Below are positions 17,312 to 25,412 of a DNA stretch of 64,000 bases, one piece after another (within the stretch, counting starts at the first letter, position 1; each line of letters starts with the position of its first letter). The stretch lies in the NCBI GenBank assembly GCA_021797855.1, contig JAJZYX010000003.1, positions 23,372 to 87,371 on the forward strand. Direction: 5' to 3'. The DNA is from Thermoplasmata archaeon (GTDB lineage Archaea > Thermoplasmatota > Thermoplasmata > Thermoplasmatales > GCA-001856825). The notes beneath the pieces are model-generated. The model ran no database searches and had not been told where the DNA came from. It was given only the letters and a program-made list of their open reading frames with translations. Both the position numbers and the translations under genes were made by a program.

Positions 17312-17830
17312 TTAGACCTTCAGAGTGGCCTTCCCAGGTTCCCAGTTGACTGGGCATAACCCGCCCGTTTGAAGAGCTGCTAGAACCCTGTACGTCTCTT
17401 CAGTGCTTCTGCCTACATTATCGTCAGTAATGACAACATATTTTATGATCCCTTCTGGGTTTATTATGAAGAGACCTCTGTGTGAGTTACCAGATACCTC
17501 ATCTAGCACTCCGTAGTCCCTGGATATTTCCCCCTTCCTGTCCTCCACCATGGGATATTTAGCTGCGGCAACTCTTTCGTCGTGCTCCACCCACGCTTTG
17601 TGAACGTATACTGTATCTCGACTAACTGCCACGATCTCAGCTCCAGCCTTCTTGAAATCCTTGTACTTCTCTGCGAACCCTTCTATTTCAGTTGGGCAGA
17701 CGAACGTGAAATCTGCAGGGTAGAAGAAGAGGATTACCCATTTCCCTCTGAGCTTTGATAGCCTAAAGTCCTCTATTTTCCCATCCACGAAAGCCTTTGC
17801 CTCAAAATCAGGTGCCTTTTTTCCAATCAT
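17312..17830 (-). CDS. Peroxiredoxin (AhpC/Prx1 type)
   Basis: Thiol peroxidase of 172 residues. The peroxidatic Cys lies in FYPADFTFVCPTE and the resolving Cys in GGLCPVNW near the C terminus, typical of 2-Cys Prx1-class enzymes. An AGTATTAAATG TATA-like element and a GGTGAT ribosome-binding sequence lie upstream of ATG 17830. The electron donor could be the thioredoxin reductase system at 46.1 kb, but that is inference. Confidence 0.92.
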   Translation of the reverse strand: MIGKKAPDFEAKAFVDGKIEDFRLSKLRGKWVILFFYPADFTFVCPTEIEGFAEKYKDFKKAGAEIVAVSRDTVYVHKAWVEHDERVAAAKYPMVEDRKGEISRDYGVLDEVSGNSHRGLFIINPEGIIKYVVITDDNVGRSTEETYRVLAALQTGGLCPVNWEPGKATLKV

Positions 17831-17947
17831 TTAATCACCATTTAATACTTGAAGAATAGTTAATTCGGAAATATAAATCTTAGTAACACCTTTGAGAACC
17901 ACTGGCTCCTGAACGAATGAAGTCTCGCTATTATTCTAACTCCAGAC

Positions 17948-18952
17948 TCAATAGTAGTTGGCATATTTCAACCCATAATTCGAGACTGCAACGCCCCTCC
18001 CTGAAACCACTATACCTAGTTCTTGGGGATTGAACTTGGACAGTTCCTGGATCACTTGGTCTTCGTCTTTCTTTGATGCTATTACCATCATCCCTATACC
18101 CATATTGAAGACCTCAAACGCCTCCTGGTAGGAAATGCCGCCATCGTTGATTATTTTTGTAAATAAATCTGGAATTTTTGGGTAGGTCAGTCTGTACCCT
18201 TTTTTGTTAAGTCTCAGCAAATTTCTGATCCCTCCGCCCGTTATGTGAGCTATACCGTGGATGTCAAGCTCCTGCGTCAGCTTGTAGACTTCCTTAGAGT
18301 AGATTCTAGTCCCTTTCAGAAGCTTTTTCCACAGTTTCTCCCCGTGGAAATTTTTATTGAGGAGGTCTGGCCTGGCCTCATATGTCCTCCTGATCAGAGA
18401 AAAACCGTTGGAATGAAAGCCGCTAGATTCCAGGCCGATTATCCTGTCCCCTTCCTTAACAAATCTTCCAGTAATCACCTTCCCACGCTCCAGGTACCCA
18501 ACGACTGTCCCGGAGATATCAATTCCCTTCACAAGGTCTGGTACTGAGGCAGTTTCCCCACCGACCATAGGTATCCCTGCTTCTCTGCAGGCCTCATTGA
18601 TGCTCCTACCAAGCATTCTGCCGGAATCTTCGTCCAGAACCGAACCTGCTATATAATCAACCATAGCCATTGGCTCAGCGCCCATACAGACTATGTCGTT
18701 TACATTCATCCCAACGAGATCGTATCCCAGCTCATCCATGTATTTGTGCTCAAGCGCCATGATTGTCTTGGTACCAACGTTGTCTGTGTGAATTGCGATG
18801 TAGTTCCCCATAAAAGAAACTAGTCCGGAGTAGTGACCGATATCCGTTGCCCTCCTGTATTTTCCACCTTTGAATGTGAGCTCTGAGATAATTGACCTTC
18901 TAAAATTTCCGACTGAGTCAAAGTCCACTCCGCTCTCGCTATACTTAGTCAT
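17948..18952 (-). CDS. purM: Phosphoribosylformylglycinamidine cyclo-ligase (AIR synthetase)
   Basis: Fifth step of purine synthesis. The 334-residue protein shows the PurM pattern: AIHTDNVGTKTIMALEH, then DLVGMNVNDIVCMGAEP, GGETASVPD, LESSGFHSNGFSLIR, and HITGGGIRNLLRL. The N-terminal ATP region and length are normal. It is divergent from the tRNA methyltransferase gene, with about 70 nt between the starts. Confidence 0.94.
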   Translation of the reverse strand: MTKYSESGVDFDSVGNFRRSIISELTFKGGKYRRATDIGHYSGLVSFMGNYIAIHTDNVGTKTIMALEHKYMDELGYDLVGMNVNDIVCMGAEPMAMVDYIAGSVLDEDSGRMLGRSINEACREAGIPMVGGETASVPDLVKGIDISGTVVGYLERGKVITGRFVKEGDRIIGLESSGFHSNGFSLIRRTYEARPDLLNKNFHGEKLWKKLLKGTRIYSKEVYKLTQELDIHGIAHITGGGIRNLLRLNKKGYRLTYPKIPDLFTKIINDGGISYQEAFEVFNMGIGMMVIASKKDEDQVIQELSKFNPQELGIVVSGRGVAVSNYGLKYANYY

Positions 18953-19022
18953 CTCTTTTGTAAATGCGAAGGTTGATTAAGAATATCGCTGTATTCATTT
19001 ACCTTAAGAAGATAGGGAACTG

Positions 19023-19940
19023 GTGAAGCTAGTATCTGAGTTCCCCGGTGGAAACAGCGAGATTTCCAAAGCGGAGATTTCGGGATTGCTTCGCAGCTAT
19101 GGCGGGAAAATACTGGGAGAGAATAAGAGGCTCATCTTCTTTTCAACAGATCGCCCTGATGAAGTGGCGAGAAGAGTAGCTTTTTCTAAAAGAATTGGGA
19201 GGATCATCGAGAATGAACGAATTGAGCTTCCGCAGTCAGCCACTTATTCCATCCGGGAAGAGAAGGGTAACGGGAAACCCTCTTTGATAGAGGAGGTTGC
19301 CAAAAAAATCAGAGGAAGGGTCAATCTAGACAACCCTGATTTTTTATTCCATATCTATAATTTTGAAGAACCGATTATTGCGCAAGTGATACATGAGAGA
19401 AAAATGAAGGAGCTGATCGACCCTCGATATTATTCAAGACCGTTCAACCACCCTTCAAGCATATCACCGATGATCGCAAGGGGTATGCTGAATATTGCAG
19501 GGGTGAGGGAGAGTGAGAGGTTTGTTGACCCATTTGCTGGAACCGGAACCTATCTGATAGAGGGGTACAGGATGGGAATCATAGGGTTCGGCATAGACAG
19601 GAACCCAAAGATGGTAGAGGGTGGAAACCGTAATCTCAGGCACTTTGGATTCCCTCCCAACATTGTCCAGGGAGACTTTGCTGATCTGACATCTATCGAC
19701 GATTTGTCCGCAATTGTGACAGACCCCCCTTACGGGAGAGGGTCGAAAATTTTTTCTCAATCGCGAGAGACTCTTTACCAGAGATTATTTTCACTCATAT
19801 CCAGAGCGAAGGTCCCAGCCGTATTCTGTATTCCTTCGATTTCCCTTTTAGACACTGCGAGTGAGTATATTGATCTAAAGGTAGTGGCATCTATAAGGGT
19901 GCATTCCTCACTCACGAGGTACATAGCAATTTCCAAGTGA
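19023..19940 (+). CDS. tRNA (guanine-N2)-methyltransferase, Trm-G10 type
   Basis: Likely methylates G10 of tRNA. The N-terminal part resembles a compact THUMP/NFLD-type RNA-binding region. The C-terminal part is a Rossmann methyltransferase: PFNHPSSISPMIARGMLNIAG, then VDPFAGTGTYLIEG, and the catalytic motif VTDPPYGRGSK, which favours a guanine-N2 enzyme of the PAB1283/Trm11 group. The start is GTG 19023. At 305 residues it is slightly shorter than many homologues. Confidence 0.85.
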   Translation: MKLVSEFPGGNSEISKAEISGLLRSYGGKILGENKRLIFFSTDRPDEVARRVAFSKRIGRIIENERIELPQSATYSIREEKGNGKPSLIEEVAKKIRGRVNLDNPDFLFHIYNFEEPIIAQVIHERKMKELIDPRYYSRPFNHPSSISPMIARGMLNIAGVRESERFVDPFAGTGTYLIEGYRMGIIGFGIDRNPKMVEGGNRNLRHFGFPPNIVQGDFADLTSIDDLSAIVTDPPYGRGSKIFSQSRETLYQRLFSLISRAKVPAVFCIPSISLLDTASEYIDLKVVASIRVHSSLTRYIAISK

Positions 19941-20062
19941 TTTTTCCTTCCATGAGTGAAAAAAAATCATTTGCCCACTTCCGGTCCCGGGTAAGCTAGG
20001 CCTTGCCGACAATAAACAGTCTCACCCTAAAACTTATAACTTGCGAATCCTATTCTTTCTCA

Positions 20063-20809
20063 ATGAGCGATAACCCCTTCTTCAAAAACTTTGCAAAGAG
20101 CTATTCCAGTAACAATTCCTTCAAGTCAGGTAAAGATCTCAAGACCCTTATGAATTTGCTGCCGGCGAGCATCCAAATAGCTCTGGATGTTGCGACCGGA
20201 ACAGGATTTGTTGCGCTCGAACTTTCACGCCGGAGCGAGAAAGTGATAGCTCTTGATACCACTGACGCAATGCTCTCTGAAGCCAAAAAGCTTCTGACAT
20301 CTAACAAAATGACCAATGTGGAATTTGTGAAATCCGACTATTACTCCTACGACACCTTCCTGAAATTCGACCTCATAACGTGCAGGAGGGCGCTTCACCA
20401 CTTTGACCACAAAGAGGTGTTCTTCAAGAAGTCTAAGGAGTTGCTGAAGGAAAATGGAATACTGGCAATTATTGACATGATCGTACCTGACTCGGACAAG
20501 GCAGATCTGGTTAATCAACTTGAAAGGAAAAGGGACCCGACCCATGTGGCCGCATTGAATGAAGGTGAGCTGCTGTTCTATCTCAAATCGGCTGGCTTCA
20601 GGATCATGAAGACGGAGGTGGAGAGTGAAGAGATGAGGTTCGAGGATTGGCTCCATCCCGTTGAAACAAATTCTATTAACGGAATTGAATGCAAGAAATT
20701 CATAAACGGTCTTTCAGATTCGGAGCTTAAATCGATGAACTATGATAGGCATTCCAATACGATGACGAAGAGACGGATTATCGTAACTGCGTCGCCAGCC
20801 GGCTCATAG
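20063..20809 (+). CDS. Class I SAM-dependent methyltransferase, substrate unknown
   Basis: A 248-residue methyltransferase with the SAM-binding motif ALDVATGTGFVALELSR, an acidic ALDTTDAML strand end, and ITCRRALHHFDHKEVFFKKSKELLKENGILAIIDM. The layout resembles UbiE/Methyltransf_11 proteins. I chose ATG 20063, which has TATA-like CTTATAAC about 25 bp upstream; the longer reading from 20003 adds 20 unrelated residues. The substrate cannot be told from sequence or neighbours. Confidence 0.82.
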   Translation: MSDNPFFKNFAKSYSSNNSFKSGKDLKTLMNLLPASIQIALDVATGTGFVALELSRRSEKVIALDTTDAMLSEAKKLLTSNKMTNVEFVKSDYYSYDTFLKFDLITCRRALHHFDHKEVFFKKSKELLKENGILAIIDMIVPDSDKADLVNQLERKRDPTHVAALNEGELLFYLKSAGFRIMKTEVESEEMRFEDWLHPVETNSINGIECKKFINGLSDSELKSMNYDRHSNTMTKRRIIVTASPAGS

Positions 20810-20870
20810 AGACAGCAACAAAAAATTACGGGAAACAAAGTACTAAATATAATATCGTGATTCGAGGGCA

Positions 20871-21107
20871 ATGGTCAAGAGAACATACCTCTCCATAATA
20901 TTCAATACTGAGGGTGAGAGACCCTCCGAGATAATATCCAGGCTGCAATCTCTTGGCTTCAAACCCATAACAGGAACGAGGGACCTTGTGTATGAGTGGG
21001 GGGACCACGCAACTGTGTCAGATGCCATTTCACTCATAGACAGAGTTCACGCAACACTTGGCGGCTTCAACGTTCTCTTTACCGCTGAGACGATAGACGA
21101 AAGATAG
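20871..21107 (+). CDS. Conserved-looking 78-residue protein, unknown function
   Basis: A small acidic/basic-balanced protein with an alternating pattern: a strand (RTYLSIIFNTEG), a helix (SEIISRLQSLGF), a strand, a helix (VSDAISLIDRVHATLGG) and a final strand (NVLFTAET). This suggests a ferredoxin-like alpha/beta sandwich. ATG 20871 has TATA-like CTAAATATAA about 25 bp upstream. It converges with the RNP4 gene and overlaps its 3' end by 29 nt. I do not recognise the family. Confidence 0.6.
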   Translation: MVKRTYLSIIFNTEGERPSEIISRLQSLGFKPITGTRDLVYEWGDHATVSDAISLIDRVHATLGGFNVLFTAETIDER

Positions 21108-21390
21108 GAATTCTTCTGACGTAGCCACAAACACCGCAGCTGACCGTAATAGTGGAATTGTTTATTCTGACTCTTCCACTACCTGAATATATCCCGTTCT
21201 TGCATCTCTTGCAGACCCACGTTTTTGCGTCAACCGTAACTTTTGACTTATATTTCGTTGAATACAGGTAAATCAATTCATATTTCCGGTTGGCTTGCTT
21301 AAACCTCTTCTCTCTTTCGTCTTTCAGCGCAAGCGCGAACAGCTCCGCCATTCTCTGTTCCGCTACTCTCTTCTCACTTGACTTCGGCAT
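21079..21390 (-). CDS. rnp4: Ribonuclease P protein component 4 (Rpp21)
   Basis: Protein subunit of archaeal RNase P, which matures tRNA 5' ends. The 103-residue product has an N-terminal helical basic part (KRVAEQRMAELFALALKDEREKRFKQANRKYELI) and a C-terminal zinc ribbon with CKRC and CGVCG, followed by RRIPIF. This is the Rpr2/Rpp21/SNM1 layout. The ATG at 21390 overlaps the end of pyrC by 17 nt, making it the last gene of a queE-AMMECR1-pyrC-rnp4 run. Confidence 0.9.
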   Translation of the reverse strand: MPKSSEKRVAEQRMAELFALALKDEREKRFKQANRKYELIYLYSTKYKSKVTVDAKTWVCKRCKNGIYSGSGRVRINNSTITVSCGVCGYVRRIPIFRLSSQR

Positions 21391-22591
21391 CCAGGAACTC
21401 CCCAGAAGGGGATGATATAGCCTCCCCCTCCTGAACTATCAAGTTTCCACGGAGGAATACCAGGTCAGGAAAAATACCCTCAAAGTCTCCGAATGGTGTC
21501 CACCCGCACTTAGAATGCAACCTTTCCTCCCTTATTCGAACCGGCTTCTTCAGGTCAACTGATATGAAATCTGCATCGAACCCTTCCGCGATATATCCCT
21601 TGTTTATCCGGCATATCTGTGCAGGCCTTTCCATCAGTGCGGAAACCGCCTTTCCCATAGAGATGAAACCCTTCGTTTGCAGCCATAGAACGAGGGGAAC
21701 CCTCGTTTCAACCCCAGGAATTCCAGAAGGTGCTTCCTTGAATGACTCCTTTTCCTTGCGCTTGTGAGGTGCATGGTCTGAAGAAATCACGTCTATCAGC
21801 TTCGAATTGAGGTTATTAAGCAGCTCTTCCTGCACACTCTTCTTCCTCAGCGGAGGGTTTACTTTGCCAAACGGTCCAATCGGCACCGAATTGTTGAGAA
21901 GAATGTGGTGAGGGGTTACCTCGGTAGTAAAACCAAGAGATTTGGCAAGTTCTAATGACCGAAGCGAGGTCACGTGGGCAATGTGAATTTTTGTCAATCT
22001 GTATCTGAAAATGTGCTGAATTGCGTCAATTTCGCATTCTAGAGGCCTCGCCATATCGTGGGATATAAGGCTGTCACTCTCCCTGAAGTTGAGGTCTAAG
22101 CATTCCTGCAGTTCCGCGTGAACTACTTTCACTTTGTCCTGCCATTTACACCTCTCCAAATCAGTAAGAAGACCGCCGGTGGATTTCCCTAGAAATATCT
22201 TCTCACCTATTGCGTTCCTGACCACGGCTGAGGAGGCGGCTTGGTAAAGGGCGAAGTCTGCGTAAGATTTATTCCTTACTGCGGAAAGCTTCGAACTGAA
22301 CGCCTCGGGGGTGTCTACTGGAACCTTGTTGTTAGGCATATCACAGACTGTGGTAGTTCCTCCTAGGATTGAGGAGAGTGAACCAGTTCCGAAATCCTCC
22401 TTATCCGTCTCTCCCGGGTCTCGGAAATGGACATGCATGTCTACCCCTCCGGGCAGGATGTACCCCGGAAGACTCTTTACTTCCATACCGGGGGCTTCCG
22501 CCTTCACTCCCTTTATCACGCCATCGTCTACTATTACGTACCTCTCCTTAAACTCCCCCGCAATGTAGAATTTTCCGTGGAAAGCTTCCAT
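21374..22591 (-). CDS. pyrC: Dihydroorotase
   Basis: Third step of pyrimidine synthesis, an amidohydrolase. Metal-binding residues are seen in GGVDMHVHFRDPGETDKEDF (the HxH motif) and the catalytic Asp in SSDHAPHKRKEKE; GGTTTVCDMPN follows the first motif. The 405-residue length is normal for the class I type. ATG 22591 overlaps the AMMECR1 stop as TAATG. Confidence 0.93.
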   Translation of the reverse strand: MEAFHGKFYIAGEFKERYVIVDDGVIKGVKAEAPGMEVKSLPGYILPGGVDMHVHFRDPGETDKEDFGTGSLSSILGGTTTVCDMPNNKVPVDTPEAFSSKLSAVRNKSYADFALYQAASSAVVRNAIGEKIFLGKSTGGLLTDLERCKWQDKVKVVHAELQECLDLNFRESDSLISHDMARPLECEIDAIQHIFRYRLTKIHIAHVTSLRSLELAKSLGFTTEVTPHHILLNNSVPIGPFGKVNPPLRKKSVQEELLNNLNSKLIDVISSDHAPHKRKEKESFKEAPSGIPGVETRVPLVLWLQTKGFISMGKAVSALMERPAQICRINKGYIAEGFDADFISVDLKKPVRIREERLHSKCGWTPFGDFEGIFPDLVFLRGNLIVQEGEAISSPSGEFLDAEVK

Positions 22592-23211
22592 TATCCTTTC
22601 CCCGGTTTCAGGATCTTTCTGAAGACCGGACCCCGGGGCTCAACCTCACCGAACACTTCTGCTGTGAAGGTATAAATTGATGTCTCATGATCCTTCCAGC
22701 ACTCTGGTTCCATTCCGGCCTTCCAGCAGACTGCATTGAGGAACGACTTCTCGTCCATTTTCTCATCCACCGCAACCTGGGGGAGCAGCAGGCCTGAATA
22801 GGAACCTCTTTCTGCGATCAGACCGTCCCTCCCTACCTCTATCATCGACGGAAGTTCCTTCCTGTTCTTCACCTCAAGAACAGCCGGTTTGCTGAGCAGC
22901 GAAACCTCTACTATAATTTCATCCATCTCATCCTTAGTCACGGGTGGGAACCTTGGGTCGTTCACAGCCGCTGCAATCGCACTTTTGATTACTGCCTCTC
23001 CAAGTGGGTATATCGGTTCTGGGAACCCAATACAACCTCTGAGTTCTCCAGAGGTCTTTGTGAGGGTCGTGAACACCCCCCTCTTCTCGACAAACTTGCC
23101 TCCATAACTGTTCTTTATGATCAGCTTAATGTCTATGTATTCTTCAATGGCCCTTCTGGCCATCTTCGTAGCTATCTCGCCATCCTCATCCGTATATTCC
23201 TGCCCCATCAT
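22591..23211 (-). CDS. AMMECR1-family protein
   Basis: A member of the AMMECR1/TIGR00296 family, whose LRGCIG motif is present, followed by YPLGEAVIKSAIAAAVNDPRFPP. Family members in archaea sit near MEMO1 or radical-SAM genes; here it follows queE. I chose ATG 23211 because it overlaps the queE stop as ATGA; an ATG at 23232 would add seven residues. Its function in archaea is not established. Confidence 0.88.
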   Translation of the reverse strand: MMGQEYTDEDGEIATKMARRAIEEYIDIKLIIKNSYGGKFVEKRGVFTTLTKTSGELRGCIGFPEPIYPLGEAVIKSAIAAAVNDPRFPPVTKDEMDEIIVEVSLLSKPAVLEVKNRKELPSMIEVGRDGLIAERGSYSGLLLPQVAVDEKMDEKSFLNAVCWKAGMEPECWKDHETSIYTFTAEVFGEVEPRGPVFRKILKPGKG

Positions 23212-23840
23212 ACTCCCCGCTTGTCCCCCCATATTATTTTGTGCAACTGTGGCAGTACTCTGATATTCAATCTTTCTTTTAATACTTTTTCAGTAAGCTC
23301 CTTGAGATTTTTCCCGCCTTCTGGCTGAAAAATCACTTCCCCGTCAAAGGGATATTTTTCTATTACAGTCTTGGAGAATGAATAGTCTTTATCGTCGGAA
23401 ATCACGAACTTCAGATAGTCCTTTGCGGCTAACAGTTCGATGTTTTGATACAGGTTGTGCTCCACCATATTTGATGAAGGTGTTTTAATGTCCATCGCTA
23501 TTATCATGTTTTCATCTGTCGGCACGTTTTCGACAGATATAGAGCCACTTGTTTCCAAGATTATTTTGTATTCCTTGTCCAGCAGCTTGTACATGAGCGA
23601 ATAAACTTCATCCTGAAGAAGAGGTTCACCTCCAGTTATGCAGACGAATTTCGTCTTATACTTGGCTGCTTCCTCGACAAGACTCTCAACTGTTCTCTTC
23701 TCCCCTCCTGAATAAGAGTACTTAGTGTCGCACCACGTACACCTAAGGTTGCAACCAGACAGTCTTATGAAGAATGTCGGTACACCTATAAAAGGACCCT
23801 CTCCCTCGATTGAATAGAAGGTTTCGATTACCGTCAGCAT
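23208..23840 (-). CDS. queE: 7-carboxy-7-deazaguanine synthase (radical SAM)
   Basis: Radical SAM enzyme of the deazaguanine pathway, leading to archaeosine in tRNA. The 4Fe-4S motif is CNLRCTWC (CX3CX2C), just after FYSIEGEGPFIGVPTFFIRLSG, and CITGGEPLLQ is the SAM-contacting GGE motif. ATG 23840 gives the family N terminus; it has a GAGGAGA ribosome-binding sequence and a TTTTATT box about 27 bp upstream. The open frame extends 41 codons further to 23963 but that part overlaps the neighbouring regulator and is not family-like. Confidence 0.9.
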   Translation of the reverse strand: MLTVIETFYSIEGEGPFIGVPTFFIRLSGCNLRCTWCDTKYSYSGGEKRTVESLVEEAAKYKTKFVCITGGEPLLQDEVYSLMYKLLDKEYKIILETSGSISVENVPTDENMIIAMDIKTPSSNMVEHNLYQNIELLAAKDYLKFVISDDKDYSFSKTVIEKYPFDGEVIFQPEGGKNLKELTEKVLKERLNIRVLPQLHKIIWGDKRGV

Positions 23841-23929
23841 CTTCTCCTCGATATAACTTGACGGCAATAAAACTTTATCAATCAAATTGGGTGGAGGTTG
23901 TCGATATCGGGTATGTGTGGGAAGGGACT

Positions 23930-24553
23930 TCAAGTCACAGACTTTGATAGCGTGATTTCGCAATCGTACTTGTCCTTCGACACAGTGTCCTTCTTTATGA
24001 CCTTGTAGGAAGGGAGCATTGATTCTATCAGGGCATCTTCGAATGTTCCGCAGAATTCGTTATTTGTTTCCAGTGCCAGGGAGTAGTATATGCAGTTGTT
24101 TCTTTTTATAACTATATTCCCGTCCTTCTCGATCGCTGTCGCCATACACCCGAGGTTGTTGTAAAACGTCAGCAAGTCGTTTATGTCCTTAGCCTTATCC
24201 CCATCCGCTCTCACTATCCTTTCTCCAGCCCTCTTCAGGAAATTTCGAACCCACAGTGATCCGTTTTCTGTTGTGAGCTCGTCTAGAAGAATCTTTAGCA
24301 GAAGGTCGTACTTCTTAGGAAAAAGTTTCATTCCTTCGGCAGAAATCCTGTAAATTTTCTTCGGCCTCCCGACTTTTGTCTTGACGAATTCAGAATACAC
24401 GTAGCCCATCCCTTCCAGGGCACTCAGATGCTCTCTCACCGCATTGCTCTGGATGCCGAGCCTCTCTGAAAGTTCATATACCACTCTGGGCTTATTAAGC
24501 AATTCTTCGAGGATTCGCCTCTTGCTAGTTCCCAGAGTAGCTATCTCTTCCAT
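23930..24553 (-). CDS. SufR-like winged-helix regulator with cysteine-rich C-terminal domain
   Basis: A 207-residue regulator, divergent from the suf operon. Residues 1-80 form a winged helix: RRILEELLNKPRVVYELSERLGIQSNAVREHLSALEGMGYV, then the wing KTKVGRPKKIYRIS. The C-terminal half has Cys in NNLGCMA, KRNNCIYY, NEFCGT and YDCEI. Such spaced cysteines match the SufR idea of an Fe-S sensing repressor. Its location suggests autoregulation and control of sufCBDSU. Assignment as SufR orthologue is inference. Confidence 0.72.
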   Translation of the reverse strand: MEEIATLGTSKRRILEELLNKPRVVYELSERLGIQSNAVREHLSALEGMGYVYSEFVKTKVGRPKKIYRISAEGMKLFPKKYDLLLKILLDELTTENGSLWVRNFLKRAGERIVRADGDKAKDINDLLTFYNNLGCMATAIEKDGNIVIKRNNCIYYSLALETNNEFCGTFEDALIESMLPSYKVIKKDTVSKDKYDCEITLSKSVT

Positions 24554-24644
24554 ACAGTACAGAGAATCAGACGGGCGTATTTAATTTTTATCACTTTAGA
24601 CAGGAAAAAATGTTTAAATAGCACAGTACCATACAAAAATTACA
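24554..24644. promoter_or_regulatory. Divergent regulator / suf promoter with repeated ACAGTAC
   Basis: The heptamer ACAGTAC occurs twice in the same orientation, at 24554-24560 (touching the regulator's ATG) and 24623-24629 (between the suf TATA box TGTTTAAATA and the sufC ATG at 24645). Each copy sits where a bound repressor would block one of the two starts. The suf TATA box is about 28 bp upstream of its ATG. Confidence 0.45.
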
Positions 24645-25412
24645 ATGGATTCAAACGTTCTATCAATAAAGAATCTAAGGGTATCTGTGGGGGATAAGGA
24701 GATACTGAAAGGGGTGACTATCACTGTCAAGTCCGGTGAAATTCATGCACTAATGGGACCGAATGGTACAGGAAAGAGCACACTGGCACATACCATAATC
24801 GGGTCACTAAGATACAAGGTCAACAGCGGGGAAATAATGATAAATGACATCAACCTTAAAGATCTCCAGGTTTACGAGCGGGCCCGGGCCGGCCTCTTTG
24901 TCGCTTTTCAGGAGCCCGTTTCCGTCCAGGGGCTCAGGTTCATCAACTACCTGAGAACAGCTTATACGTCCCTCCATCCAGAAGAGAGGTTGGAATACAA
25001 GAAGTTCGTTGAGGAAGTGAAGGAGCTCCTTGCATATTTTGGACTCGACAGTTCCTTCATTGACAGGGGACTGAACGATGGCCTTTCTGGAGGAGAGAAG
25101 AAAAGGATGGAAGCCCTGCAAATGCTGATACTTAAGCCGAAATTCATAATTCTAGATGAGATAGATTCCGGCCTTGACATAGACGCACTCAAGGTCGTGT
25201 CTAAGGCCATAGGCAGAGCAAAAGAGAACGGAGCCGGAATAATAATCATAACACACTATCAGAGAATTCTGGACTACATAAAGCCGGATTACGTTCATGT
25301 GCTCATTAACGGAAGGATCGCCGAAAGCGGGTCAGGTGACCTGGCTAAGCTGATTGAGGAGAGGGGCTACGAATATTATAGAGGAGGAGAAATAGATGCA
25401 AAAGTGGAATGA
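24645..25412 (+). CDS. sufC: Fe-S cluster assembly ATPase SufC
   Basis: ABC-type ATPase of the SufBCD scaffold. Walker A is GPNGTGKST at 38-46, the signature is LSGGEKKRME, and Walker B is FIILDEIDSGLDIDAL, the SufC-specific form with DEIDSGLD. At 255 residues it is of normal length. It is the first suf gene and overlaps sufB by 17 nt. Confidence 0.95.
   Translation: MDSNVLSIKNLRVSVGDKEILKGVTITVKSGEIHALMGPNGTGKSTLAHTIIGSLRYKVNSGEIMINDINLKDLQVYERARAGLFVAFQEPVSVQGLRFINYLRTAYTSLHPEERLEYKKFVEEVKELLAYFGLDSSFIDRGLNDGLSGGEKKRMEALQMLILKPKFIILDEIDSGLDIDALKVVSKAIGRAKENGAGIIIITHYQRILDYIKPDYVHVLINGRIAESGSGDLAKLIEERGYEYYRGGEIDAKVE

Noticed and set aside
23841..23963. Longer N terminus for queE starting at 23963
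   Set aside because: It would overlap the regulator's 3' end and add residues outside the family; ATG 23840 has better upstream signals.
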